A stretch of DNA of 64,000 bases from the NCBI RefSeq assembly GCF_022539505.1, contig NC_061514.1, positions 340,240,644 to 340,304,643 on the forward strand, in the 5' to 3' direction. Positions within the stretch are counted from its first letter, which is position 1. Every line of letters starts with the position of its first letter. Made by a program: the position numbers and the translations under genes. The notes below the pieces were generated by a model. That model was not told where the DNA came from, did no database searches, and saw only the letters and a program-made list of their open reading frames with translations. This DNA is from Lolium rigidum (taxonomy: Eukaryota > Streptophyta > Magnoliopsida > Poales > Poaceae). Shown in pieces: positions 1-11,288 of the stretch.

Positions 1-2700
1 GAGGAGGGGGAGAACGACCGCCGGAGCACCGGAACCCCACCAAATCTTGCATGTGGACATATGCTATGTGTGAAAGTGTGGTGCAAGGTGTAATTGTGCA
101 AAAGTAGCTCCCCTAAACCCTAAACCCTAGCCCTAAACCTACACCTAACCCTAACCAGTAGATCAGGCACACCCTCGATCGTGTGATAATGGCTCGAGCT
201 GCGGGTGTATGTGCCAAAGGGTCCCAATCTTGGTTCTCCATGTGTATATGTCCTAAACAAACCTAAAAGAATTAAAATGTACATTGGTGCACCCTCGCGC
301 AGAGAAATCTAGGGGGGTAGACCCGCCGGGGCACACGTTCCGCTGTTTTGGGGGGAGGAGGGGGAGAACGACCGCCGGAGCACCGGAACCCCACCAAATC
401 TTGCATGTGGACCTATGACATGTGTCAAAGTGTGGTGCAAGGTCTAATGGTGCAGAAGTAGCTTCTCTAAACCCTGGACCCTAAACCGGGGAGGCTTCGA
501 GCCCTAAACCCCTCTAAACCCCTAAACCACGACACCGGAGCTGCAGAACCATGCATCATAAACCCTAGCCCTAACCCTAAACCCTAAACCTATACCTAAC
601 CATAAATACTTACCTTTAACCTAAACCCTAGCCCTACACCCTAGACCCTAGCCCTAACCCTACACCTAACCCTAACCAGTAGATCAGGCACACCCTCGAT
701 CGTGTGATAATGGCTCTAGCTGCGGGTGTATGTGCCAAAGGGTCCCAATCTTGGTTCTCCATGTGTATATGTACTAAACAAACCTAAAAGAATGAAAAAG
801 TAATTTGGTGCACCCTCGCGCGGAGAAATCTAGGGGGTAGACCCGCGGGGCACACATTCTCGTCGTTTTGGGGGGAGGAGGGGGAGAACGACCGCCGGAG
901 CACCGGAACCCCACCAAATCTTGCATGTGTACCTATGATATGTGTCAAAGTGTGGTGCAAGGTCTAATGGTGCAAAAGTAGCTCCCCTAAACCCTAAACC
1001 CTAAACTAGGGAGGCTTCGAGCCCTAAACCCCTAAACCACGGCACCGGAGCTGCAGAACCATGCATCATAAACCCTAGCCCTAACCCTAAACCCTAAACC
1101 TATACCTAACCATAAATACTTAACTTTAACCTAAACCCTAGCCCTAGCCCCTAAACCCTAGCCCTAACCCTACACCTAACCCTAACCAGTAGATCAGGCA
1201 CACCCTCGCTCGTGTGATAATGGCTCGAGCTGCGGGTGTATGTGCCAAATGGTCCCAATCTTGGTTCTCCATGTGTATATGTCCTAAACAAACCTAAAAG
1301 AATGAAAATTTACATTGGTGCACCCTCGCGTGGAGAAATCTAGGGGGTAGACCCGTCGGGGCACACGTTCCGTTGTTTTTTGGCGGGGGGAGGAGGGGGA
1401 GAACGACCGCCGGAGCACCGGAACCCCACCAAATCTTGCATGTGGACCTATGACATGTGTCAAAGTGTGGTGCAAGGTCTAATGGTGCAGAAGTAGCTCC
1501 TCTAAACCCTAGACCCTAAGCCGGGAGGCTTCGAGCCCTAAACCCCTCTAAACCCCTAAACCACGGCACCAGAGCTGCAGAACCATGCATCATAAACCCT
1601 AGCCCTAACCCTAAACCCTAAACCTATACCTAACCATAAATACTTACCTTTAACCTAAACCCTAGCCCTACACCCTAGACCCTAGCCCTAACCCTACACC
1701 TAACCCTAACCAGTAGATCAGGCACACCCTCGATCGTGTGATAATGGCTCGAGCTGCGGGTGTATGTGCCAAAGGGTCCCATTCTTGGTTCTCCATGTGT
1801 ATATGTCCTAAACAAACCTAAAAGAATGAAAAAGTAATTTGGTGCACCCTCGCGCGGAGAAATCTAGGGGGTAGACCCGCTGGGGCACACGTTCCGCTGT
1901 TTTGGGGGAGGAGGGGGAGAACGACCGCCGGAGCACCGGAACCCCACCAAATCTTGCATGTGGGCCTATGCTATGTGTGAAAGTGTGTTGCAAGGTGTAA
2001 TGGTGCAAAAGTAGCTCCCCTAAACCCTAGACCCTACGCCGAACCCTAACCAGTAGATCAGGCACACCGTCGATCGTGTGATAATGGCTCGAGCTGCGGG
2101 TATATATGTGCCAAAGGGTCCCAATCTTGGTTCTCCATGTGTATATGTCCTAAACAAACCTAAAATAATGAAAAGGTACATTGGTGCACCCTCGCGCGGA
2201 GAAATCTAGGGGGTAGACCCGCCGGGGCACACGTTCCGCTGTTTTGGGGGGAGGAGGGGAGAACGGCCGCCGGAGCACCGGAACCCCACCAAATCTTGCA
2301 TGTGGGCCTATGCTATGTGTGAAAGTGTGGTGCAAGGTGTAATGGTGCAAAAGTAGCTCCCCTAAACCCTAGACCCTAGCCCTAACCCTACACCTAACCC
2401 TAACCAGTAGATCAGGCACACCGTCGATCGTGTGATAATGGCTCGAGCTGCGGGTGTATGTGCCAAAGGGTCCCAATCTTGGTTCTCCATGTGTATATGT
2501 CCTAAACAAACCTAAAAGAATGAAAAAGTACATTGGTGCACCCTCGCGCGGAGAAATCTAGGGGGTAGACCCGCCGGGGCACACGTTCCGCTGTTTTGGG
2601 GGGATGAGGGGGAGAACGACCGCCGGAGCACCGGAACCCCACCAAATCTTGCATGTGGGCCTATGCTATGTGTGAAAGTGTGGTGCAAGGTGTGATTCAC
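1..2700. repeat. Subtelomeric-type tandem satellite with two unit lengths
   Basis: The anchor CCGGAGCACCGGAACCCC recurs at about 21, 375, 895, 1410, 1928, 2270 and 2623, giving spacings of 354, 520, 515, 518, 342 and 353. There is thus a short (~350) and a long (~517) unit. A second anchor, CAGTAGATCAGGCACACC, recurs at about 156, 677, 1191, 1710, 2050 and 2405 with the same alternation. The long form has an extra ~165-bp block rich in CCCTAAA. Each unit also carries a 63-66 codon minus-strand ORF (for example 1808-2008 and 2150-2350) with near-identical sequence, which may only reflect unit homogeneity. Resemblance to subtelomeric satellite is inferred from the telomere-like tracts; no family name is claimed. 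Confidence 0.85.
488..655. repeat. Telomere-like CCCTAAA/CCTAACCC block (long-unit insert)
   Basis: Degenerate arrays of the plant telomere motif CCCTAAA mixed with CCCTAA, CCCTAG and CCTACACC. The same insert returns at about 1006-1165 and 1520-1680, and shorter tracts lie at about 109-155, 2020-2050 and 2365-2405. The motifs are interrupted by unique words such as GGAGCTGCAGAACCATGC, so this is interstitial or subtelomeric sequence and not a functional telomere end. Confidence 0.8.
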
Positions 2701-3180
2701 CAAATGGTGCATGGCATGGATCCCGGTCCGACATCCCTCACCTTCGGGCGATAACACTTAACGATTCTCGGACGTGTACGGTGAAGTGTCCTGCCGCGGG
2801 TATATCGGGGGCTAGACTGTGCCAAAGGGTGCCACACATGGTTTTCCATATGTCCATGGACTAAACAAACCTAAACCTATGAAAAGGTATATTGGTGGAA
2901 CCTCGCGCGGAGAAATCTAGGGGCTAGACCATCCGAGGCCCACAGACAACCGTTTTTAGGGGGGAATGACCCCCGGAGCACCGGAATGCCACCAAAACTT
3001 GCAACTGGACCTAAAACCTAACCCTAACAAACCTAAAAGAATGAAAAAGTACATTGTGCACCCTCGCGCGGAGAAATCTACGGGGGTAGACCCGCCGTCC
3101 CGCCTGTTTTGGGGGAACGAGGGGGACGGCCGCCGGAGCACCGGAACCACGATATATGTGGGGGGATGAACATGGAGAGT
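2700..3180. repeat. Degenerate edge of the satellite array
   Basis: The unit is still recognisable (GGAGAAATCTAGGGG near 2909, CGGAGCACCGGAA near 2974 and 3134), but spacing collapses to ~350 then ~160 and unrelated words intrude at 2700-2800. This looks like the decayed proximal end of the array. From 3180 to 3295 the sequence is plain AT-rich DNA in which I see no feature. Confidence 0.6.
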
Positions 3181-3295
3181 AATTTTGTATTGCACATTGT
3201 CTAATAAATAGTCATCAAAAAGAAAAACTAATTAACAAAATAAATATAAGTATTAGATGAAATAAAATAGTTAGAAAAACAAATTAAATGGTTGT

Positions 3296-3668
3296 TGGCG
3301 CACGGCAAAGAATGCAACGCACGGCAAAGGAGGCTTTGCCGTGCACTATTCCTGGCCGCACGGCAAAGGGAGCACTACGGCAAAGAATGCAACTCACGGC
3401 AAAGAATGAACGCACGGGGAAGGATCTTTGCCGTCCTGGCTTCTTTGCCGTGCGCTTCTGGAGGGCTTTGCCGTGCGCCAACGCTTTGCCGTGAGGCACT
3501 TCTAACTTTACCGTGCGGCGATACTTTGCCGTGCGCCACCACAAAACTCTGCCGTGCTTTATTTCTTTGCCGTGCGTCCCTCTCGCGCCGCACGGCAAAG
3601 AAATCTTTGCCGTGCGGTGCCTCACGGCAATGAAACGCTGCACGGCAGCGCCTGATTTTCCCGTAGTG
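3296..3668. mobile_element. CACTA transposon end with foldback subterminal repeats
   Basis: The right end reads CCTGATTTTCCCGTAGTG, the reverse complement of a CACTACGGGAAAA-type CACTA terminus ending at 3668. Inside are many copies of a 10-bp subterminal word: CACGGCAAAG in the left half (for example 3301, 3321, 3358) and its complement CTTTGCCGTG in the right half (for example 3425-3600). That arrangement gives a foldback. No matching CACTA terminus is visible on the left, so this is a truncated end or deletion derivative. It has no transposase, and the ORFs here are by-products of the repeated word. Confidence 0.7.
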
Positions 3669-3799
3669 TTATATCTTAACATGTAAAAACTTTTAAGAAA
3701 ATTGTTGTATCCTGTAAAGAATTTATCAGACCAATATATTACTCCATCGCAAAAACAACAATACATTATATATATACAGCAAAGTTGGGACATCATCTA

Positions 3800-4203
3800 C
3801 GAAAAGTCTCTTTGGCTCTTGGGCACCGATGCTCTTGCTGTTTTTTTTTTCCTTTCGAAAATCATACATATTTGTTTCAAAAAAATCTAAAAATAAATCT
3901 AGACATAGTAAATGAAGTAACCTACATGCGTGTGAAATTTTAATATAAAATTCTTTATACTGTAGGCTACACAAAAAGACAAAATCTGTTAAAATTACGA
4001 GATTTGAAATATGCGTACCCATATCAACACGTTTGTCATTTTTGTGTAGTCCAGAATATTTTGTATTTGAAATTGAAATTTTGCACATTTATGAGATAAT
4101 TCATTGGCTACACCATGATTTTTTTTCTAATTTTTTTGAAACACATAAATATGATTTTTATTTTTTTACAAAAATAGCAGGAGTGCCTAGGAGCCAAAAA
4201 TCC
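3800..4203. mobile_element. Long imperfect hairpin (foldback/MITE-like element)
   Basis: The left arm TTTGGCTCTTGGGCACCGAT (about 3811) matches, as reverse complement, TAGGAGCCAAA near 4189. Pairing continues through the T-rich stretches (3838-3900 with 4120-4180) and TAGGCTACACAAAAAGAC near 3963 against GTCATTTTTGTGTAGTCC near 4035. The arms are ~190 bp with a short loop around 4000-4030. No protein is encoded and no TSD is clear, so the superfamily is undetermined. The transcript could form an extended hairpin. Confidence 0.55.
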
Positions 4204-4249
4204 TTATCCCATCACCTACCCCATCTAAATAATCGTGTACTTATAAAAC

Positions 4250-4861
4250 ATACCAGTGGTGCTCCATTGCTATGTGGCTTAGGAGTGGCGCACCAAGCAG
4301 TGCACCACTACTAGCTCCCTGGTGCACTACTGCTAAAATTGGGAGGTGCGCCACTAGACAAAAAAGATGTGCGCCACTGCTAAAATTTGAAATTTCTGGA
4401 TCTAGATGTAAATCTGGCACTTTTTTTTTTAACTTTTTTGCTCGTTTTTCTCTCGTTTTTGTTGCCCAAAATATCTTTCCCGTGTTCATCTATCTCATTC
4501 ATCGCCTAGCCGCTGGTGAGGATGGATGAAAGAAGGAAGGAGAGGTGACATGAGGATGGAGGATGGAGGATTCATAGAGAGGAGGAGGGTAATGGAGGCC
4601 GGAGTGAGGAGGGAGGCCTAGAGGGTCGTCGGAGTCCGCCGGAGAGGAGGAGGGAGGCCGGAGGGTCGTCGGAGAGGAGTAAGAAGGAGTGGATGGAGGA
4701 GTAGAAGGAAGGAAAGGAGGACATGAGAGGAGAGGAGGAGGCGAATAGAATGTATGGAGGAGGAGGGAGGAGGGAGTAGGAGGGGGTAAGTGGCCGGCCG
4801 GGCCATTTCAAATTTCGTGGGTGGGAAGCTTAGAAGTGGCGCACCCACTTGGTGCGGCACT
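4250..4861. mobile_element. CACTA-derived element, left part (split by Gypsy A)
   Basis: Contains repeated subterminal words GTGGCGCACC/GGTGCGCCAC (4284, 4347, 4837 and others), then a purine-rich GGAGGA stretch at about 4515-4790. The same words recur at 20650-20940, where the other part ends in a recognisable CACTA terminus. Gypsy A sits between the halves with a near-perfect TSD (GCACT at 4857-4861, GTACT at 20311-20315). The left CACTA terminus itself is not visible. Confidence 0.6.
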
Positions 4862-5533
4862 TGTTATCACCAGAATTTGACCGGATCAGAGGTGGGCCGC
4901 GATTGAAGATGGGCTTGAAGAATATACATAGAAGAAATACATGAATCGGCCTTGTATATAAAGTTTGGGCTAGTTTGCCTGTGTATCTGTAACATAGTAG
5001 GATACGTGTCGTTTAGATAGAGTTTGGCTTGTGCCCGGTTGGGATTATTCCCACGTTAGAAAGTCTACGGACTATAAATATGTATCTAGGGTTTATGAAA
5101 TAAACAACAATCACGTTCACCACAAACCAATCTAGGCGCATCGCCAACTCCCTTATCTCGAGGGTTTCTTCCGGGTAAGCATCATGCTGCCTAGATCGCA
5201 TCTTGCGATCTAGGCGATACACGTTTACTCGTTGTTCATGCGTTGCTCGTGCTGAAGCCTTTTTGATGGCGAGCAACGTAGTTATCATAGATGTGTTAGG
5301 GTTAGCATTGTTCATCGTATCATATACTGTCGTCGTGCAACCCTTAGACGTCTAGCCGTCCTCACACCTATCTTAGGTGTAAGGGCGGCACCCCGCTTGA
5401 TCATTATTTAGTAGATCCGATCCGTTATGATTGCTCCTTGTTCGTCAAGGATTAGTTTAATATCTGCATAGTTAGGCCTTACAAACGGGTTGAAGGATCC
5501 AGTGGCGCGTTAGGTGTAGTTTGCTAGCCCTAG
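4862..5533 (+). repeat. Gypsy A 5' LTR, first piece
   Basis: Matches the starts of the LTRs at 19152, 21232 and 27836 from TGTTATCACC to GCTAGCCCTAG, where Gypsy B has inserted. CCTAG at 5529-5533 is the target copy. Confidence 0.88.
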
Positions 5534-6667
5534 TGATATGGGGTGGCCCGATCTTCTCAGTAAGCAACGGTGGTGATGATGATCACGGGGTGATGACAGC
5601 GGAGAAACACGTCGATGTAGTGGATGATAACTTGTATGACGCAACGAGATCTCTCGATTGGTCCCTGTCGCCAATGCAACGGCTCTCAACCACTGCAAGA
5701 TATTCGCAACTCCACACACTTGCGCACGTAGCCGCCGACCACGAAGCGGTAAGTTGCAACCGTCTAATTCCCAATGGAACAGCGAGATCACACAAGACTT
5801 AAACGGGATCTACACAATATCCAAGCAATATGGTGTAGGGAATTCAATAGTTTTGCGAGCAAACAACTAAGAACTAGGGTTTATCTTAAACGTGGTCTAA
5901 AGCAACTAGGGGGCGTCCTGGGCACTTATATAGGTGTCCGGGACGAGTTACAGTCGAAAAGATACAAAAATAACCGACCCAGAATAGATCTGGTCGAGAC
6001 AGACTCGGACTCGGTCCGGTGCGGGATCCGGTCGACCGAGCTGTGGACCGGGCGGTCCGGTCCGTGGTCCGGTCAACCGGGCTGTGGACCGGGCGGTCCG
6101 GTCGGGGTCCGATCAACCGGTCGGAAGCCGGGAAAACTGCGAAGTTTCCGGTTTCGCCCCGTACGATAAATTTCCTCCGGTTGGTGGCCGGTTTACGACC
6201 GGTCGACCGGACCGAGGACCTGGCTGGCCGGTGCAGGGGCCGGTTTGACCGGGTCCGGACCGGCCTGGACTTCTTCTTCTCCTCTCGCGCATTCCTCCCG
6301 CTCCTCCCTCGCGCGTCCATGAGATATCTTCATGTCCAGCTCCATGTCCGGCTTCACGGCCCTCTTGACGTCGCGTCTTCATGTCCAGTTGCTCCTCTCC
6401 TCGTGCGATGCATGTCTCCTCTTGATACCTGATGATACATAAGTAATAGGACTTAGGCAGTATAAAGTTCTCATCAATCAAAGTACCGTTTAGAAACAAG
6501 TTCACCTGTTGTTTAAGTAGCTTCGCACGAGCTCTTGTAGTGAGGTAGGGATGTCCTCATCATCTCCCCCCCTTCCAATCCGAACTTCATTGGACTTGAG
6601 CTTCACAGCAGGTTCATCTTCATTTGTTAATGACGGAGGTAGTAGTGAGGTAGGGATGTCCTCATCA
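5534..6667 (-). repeat. Gypsy B 3' LTR (in transcription sense), with internal duplication
   Basis: Aligns to 12240-13345 throughout. At about 6540-6574 it carries ~34 extra bases (GTGAGGTAGGGATGTCCTC, ATCATCTCCCCCCC) that copy the LTR edge plus the adjacent polypurine tract. A minus-strand ORF at 6505-6113 continues the pol reading frame. Confidence 0.85.
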
Positions 6668-6685
6668 TCTCCCCCCCTTCAAAAG
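6668..6685 (-). other. Gypsy B polypurine tract
   Basis: The minus strand reads CTTTTGAAGGGGGGGAGA, directly upstream of the LTR start TGATGAGG. This is the expected position of the plus-strand primer. It is also part of the coding sequence (frame ..FEGG..). Confidence 0.75.
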
Positions 6686-6689
6686 GCGT

Positions 6690-9519
6690 CGACCCCGACG
6701 CTCCAAGGTCTTCTCCGTCATATGGTGTCAAATCGGCAACATTGAAAGAATTACTGACACCAAACTCATCAAGCTGGAAGATCTATCGAGTATGCATTAT
6801 CATTGATCTTGGCAAGCACTTTGTAAGGACCAGCACCACGAGGCTTCAACTTAGACTTCCGCGGCTTCGGGAACCTATCCTTGCGAAAATGTACCCGAGA
6901 CCATATCACCAGGCTTGAACAACATCTCTTTGCGCTTTTTGTTCATCCTTGCAGCATTGCTCTTGCCTTTCTTCTCGATCAACTCTTTAGTCTTCACATG
7001 GATCTTACGCACAAAATCTGCCCTCTTGGATGCCTCCATATTAACTCTCTCATGTATGGGCAAAGGCAACAAGTCAAGTGGAGTAATGGGTTTGAAACCA
7101 TACACCACCTCAAAAGGACACAGCTCCGTGGTAGAATGTACCGCCCTGTTGTAAGCAAACTCCACATGCGGCAAACACTCTTCCCACTCCTTCGAGGTTC
7201 TTCTTGATCATGGATCTCAACGGTTGTGACAAGGTTCGATTCACCACTTCGGTTTGACCATCGGTTTGAGGATGACAAGTAGTACTGAACAGTAGCTTTG
7301 TCCCCAGCTTTCCCCAAAGTGTCTTCCGAAGTAGCTCATGAACTTCACATCACGATCGGAAACAATAGTCTTCGGGACTCCATGTAGTCGAACAATCTCC
7401 CCGAAAAACAGGTTAGCAATATGCGACGCATCGTCGCTTTTGTGGCGAGCAATAAAGTGTGACATCTTAGAAAATCTGTCCACTACCACAAATATAGAAT
7501 CATGGCCCCTTTTAGTACGCGGCAAACCCAACACAAAATCCATACTAATATCTTCCCAAGGTGTAGTAGGTGCCGGTAACGGAGTATACAAACCTTGAGG
7601 CTTCAGCTTGGACTTGGACTTGTTGCAAGTAATGCACCTCTTCACATACCTGTCCACGTCCCGCCTTATCTTTGGCCAATAAAAATGATCAGCGAGCATG
7701 AGTAGCGTCTTCTCACGCCCAAAGTGACCCATCAAACCTCCGGCATGTGATTCCCGCAATAAGAGCAAACGCACAGACGATTCTGGAACACATAGTTTGT
7801 TAGCTCTAAACAAGAACCCATCATGTATGTGATATTTTTCCCATGCTTTACCAAGAGCACATAAGCGATATGGTTCAGCAAAATCATGATCAGTAGCATA
7901 CAAATCACATAGTATCTCTAAACCAGGAATTTTAACATCAAGTTGAGTTAATAGCATATTCTTCCTAGATAGAGCATCGGCAACAATGTTATCTTTTCCC
8001 TTCTTATGTTTAATGATGTATGGAAAAGACTCAATGAACTCAACCCACTTAGCTAGACGCTTATGCAAAGTAGATTGGGCTTTCGGGTATTTTAAAGCTT
8101 CATGATCAGAATGTATGATAAATTCTTTTGGCCACAAATAATGTTGCCAAACCTCAAGAACTCTAATGAAAGCATACAATTCTTTATCATATATAGGATA
8201 GTTCAACTTAGCACCGAGATAGTTTCTCGAGAAAAATATGCAATTGGGCGACCCTCTTGCATCAACACACCACCAATTCCAATACCACTAGCATCACATT
8301 CAATCTCAAATTGCTTATTGAAATCAGGAAGTGCAAGCAACGGTGCGAGAAGTTAACAATCGTTTCAGTTCATCAAAAGCATGATCTTGGGCAACGCCCC
8401 ACTCAAAGACAACACCCTTTTTAGTCAATTCATTCAAAGGTGCGGCAATAGTAGAAAAATTGGGCACAAAACGGCGATAAAACCCGACTAGACCATGAAA
8501 ACTTCTAACTTGACTCACATTCATGGGAGTAGGCCAATTTTGAATAGCTTCAATTTTAGACACATCTACTTCTACTCCATGCTTAGAGACAACATAACCC
8601 GAAATATGACCTTATCTTTGCAAAATGTGCACTTCTCAAGATTACCATAGAGTTTATTATCACGCAACACTTGCAAAACATGTCGAATATGTATAGTATG
8701 ATCAGATTCATTGCGGCTGTAGATTAATATGTCATCAAAGTATACAACCACAAACTTGCCAATAAAATCACGCAAAACATGGTTCATTAGTCTCATGAAA
8801 GTGCTAGGTGCATTAGTTAACCCAAAAGGCATTACTAACCACTCATATAAACCAAATTTTGTTTTAAAGGCTGTTTTCCACTCATCCCCTTCTTTCATCC
8901 TAATTTGATGATAACCACTACGCAAATCAATCTTAGAGAACACAGCAACACCACTCAATTCATCTAGCATATCCTCTAAACGGGGAATAGGATGACGATA
9001 TCGAATAGTAATGTTGTTTATAGCTCTACAATCTACGCACATACGCCAAGTACCATCTTTCTTAGGAACTAGAATAACAGGAACAACACAAGGACTAAGG
9101 CTTATGCGGATATAACCTTTGTCGAGTAGCGCTTGTACTTGCTTCCGTATCTCTTTCGTCTCTTCGGGATTAGTGCGATATGGCGCCCTATTGGGCAGCG
9201 ATGCTCCGGGAATCAAGTCAATTTGATGCTCAATACCTCGCAATGGTGGTAGTCCTGCGGGTACCTCCTCCGGAAACACGTCGCCGAATTCCTGCAAAAC
9301 ACTAGAAACACCAAGAGGAAGAGGGGTCATGTCGTTAGAAACCAAAACCGTACCCCTGTACAAAAGCACAAGAGGCATAGCCGTAGGATCCTCACTAAAT
9401 TCTCTCATGTCTTCTTTGGTGGCTAATGAGACTAAGGAATTCACTCTCTCACTTTTCGTTATATCACTCACGGCATTACAATTCTCTCGCCTATCTATGG
9501 ATGCATCCTCCAAATTCAC
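6690..9519 (-). pseudogene. Gypsy B pol: reverse transcriptase, RNase H, integrase (frameshifted)
   Basis: Read right to left: reverse transcriptase (9519-8572) with VPKKDGTWRMCVD, SGYHQIRMKEGDEWKTAF and the catalytic YFDDILIYS. Next come the connection/RNase H region (8563-8324 then 8206) with QVRSFHGLVGFYRRF and HSDHEALKY, the integrase H2C2 zinc site ([22 protein letters not shown]) and the catalytic core beginning [19 protein letters not shown]. Breaks occur near 8570, 8320-8210, 7240 and 6900, where the reading frame must shift. After GDMV at about 6905 the frame continues as [10 protein letters not shown], then [10 protein letters not shown], then SNSFNVADLTPYDGED to the polypurine tract and into the LTR. 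No classical chromodomain is visible. Function would be cDNA synthesis and integration; this copy cannot make the full protein. Confidence 0.85.
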
Positions 9520-11288
9520 TTCAATCTTCGACGAGACTCATTGACAATCTGTTGTGGTGACATAGGCTGTAAGTTAATTTTCTTGCCCTTGTACTCCAAG
9601 TGATATGTATTGGCTCGGCCATTGTGTTGCACGGAACGGTCATAGAGCCAAGGCCGACCCAATAAGAGGTGACAAACCGTCATAGGAACCACATCAAAAT
9701 CAATGCAATCCTTATACGGTCCAATCTCAAACTCAACACGCACCATATGGTTTACCTTCATCTCACCATTGTCGCTCAACCACTGAATATAATATGGATG
9801 CGGGTGCGGTAGGTACTTCAACTTCAGCTTGGTGCATAACTCCTTGCTTGCTAAATTGCGGCAACTCCCGCCATCAATAATGACCTTGCAAGCCTTGTCA
9901 GGACCAACCAAAGCTTTGGTTTGGAACAAATTGCAGCGCTGAGTAGATGCACTAGGCAACACATTAAGAGCACGCTGCGACACAACAATGGTACGAGCAT
10001 CAGAAGGATATGCATCTTCACCATCAGTGTCATAGTCATCATCGTCTGGAGCATTTGGATCAACATCATCTCCAGTCTCATACTCATTGTCCTCATTGAT
10101 AAACATGACTTTGCGGTTAGGACAATCTCTCTTGAAGTGACCCTTGCCACCACATGTATGGCAAAGCATATCGCGGTTGCGTGTTGTAGACACACCAGAA
10201 CCACTCGTACTTGCCGCAGATTCGGACTTCTTTGCATTAGATACATTGGAGACCGGTTTGCTAGGCGGAGTAGAGTAAGGAACGGAGCGCGTCGAAGGTG
10301 TCGGCGCCGTAGAGGGCGCGCGGGGTGTAAAACGCCCAGCTCCGTAGCACGTCCTTTAACCTTTGCTTCTTCGACCAACTGTGATTCAGCTTCTCTTGCA
10401 TGATGTAACAATTGATTCATATCGGTGTAGGTGTAATGACGAACAATGCTTTTAACATCATACTTCAATCCATTGAGAAAACGCTGCATTGTCATCTCTA
10501 GAGACTCACGGACACGACCACGCTGCATAAGCATCTCCATCTCCATGTAGTACTCATCAACGGTCTTCACACCTTGCCTCAATAGTGTTAGCTTATCAAA
10601 TATATTCCGCATGTAATTTGTAGGCACAAAACGAGAAGTCATAACCTCCTTCATCGCACGCCATGTACGGATAGGTTGTGCACCATCTTCGTCGCGGTTA
10701 CGAATCAAAGAATCCCACCAACGTAATGCATAACCATCAAATTCAGAAGAAGCAAGCTTGATCTTCTTATCTTCAGAGTAGTTGGGATGTAAGCTCCATA
10801 ACTTCTCAATCTTGAGCTCCCAAGTGAGATATTCTTCAACATCAGCTCCTCCTTCAAACTTGGGTATGGAAAACTTGGGCTTACCCAATCCATCTTCTTC
10901 ATCTTGCCCACGACCATTACGGCCAAGTGGAGCCCGACCACGCGGACGATGACCACGAGGTGCACCACGAGCATTGGGTGCGTCATCTTCAAGCTCAGGA
11001 TCTTCATCATCGTCTTGTTGTTGTTGTGCAGTCAAATTCTCAATAGCGAGACGCATATCGGCAAGATTGCGCTGTATATCGGTCATTTGATCAGCCAATC
11101 CAGTGACGGTGACATTAGTAGCATCCAACGTCCGTTTGATCTCGTCAAGCTGTACCCTTAAGCTCATCATCCGTAGTGCGGAATTCACGTCGCATCTCGT
11201 TACGAAGAGCTTCATACTCCCTCCATGTGATGATATCTGCCGAATTCTTGTTTTCCTGATTAACAATCTTAGTATCACTAGAAGACAT
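9516..11288 (-). pseudogene. Gypsy B gag and protease (frameshifted)
   Basis: The start at 11288 gives MSSSDTKIVNQENKNSAD; a frameshift near 11155 leads into QLDEIKRTLDATN and a coiled-coil-like leader. The capsid region has KFSIPKFEGGADVEEYLTWE and SRFVPTNYMRNIFDKL. Around 10310 the frame shifts again, and the zinc knuckle CHTCGGKGHFKRDC plus the protease active site VIIDGGSCRNLASKEL lie in the 10193-9516 frame. The protease has DGG where many relatives have DTG or DSG. RNA packaging, capsid and maturation roles are known for the family. At least two frameshifts make the copy defective. Confidence 0.83.

Noticed and set aside
1..2700. True telomere
   Set aside because: CCCTAAA runs are short, degenerate and broken by unique satellite sequence; they recur inside each long unit.
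1..3180. CRISPR-like array
   Set aside because: Units are 350-517 bp, not short repeats with spacers, and the DNA is plant nuclear.
3288..3796. Overlapping ORFs of 68-170 codons on both strands
   Set aside because: They arise from the repeated CACGGCAAAG word of the CACTA end and have no family resemblance.
5886..6432. Plus- and minus-strand ORFs rich in Arg/Gly/Pro
   Set aside because: Composition effect of GGTCCGG repeats in the Gypsy B LTR; only the minus-strand continuation of pol is meaningful.
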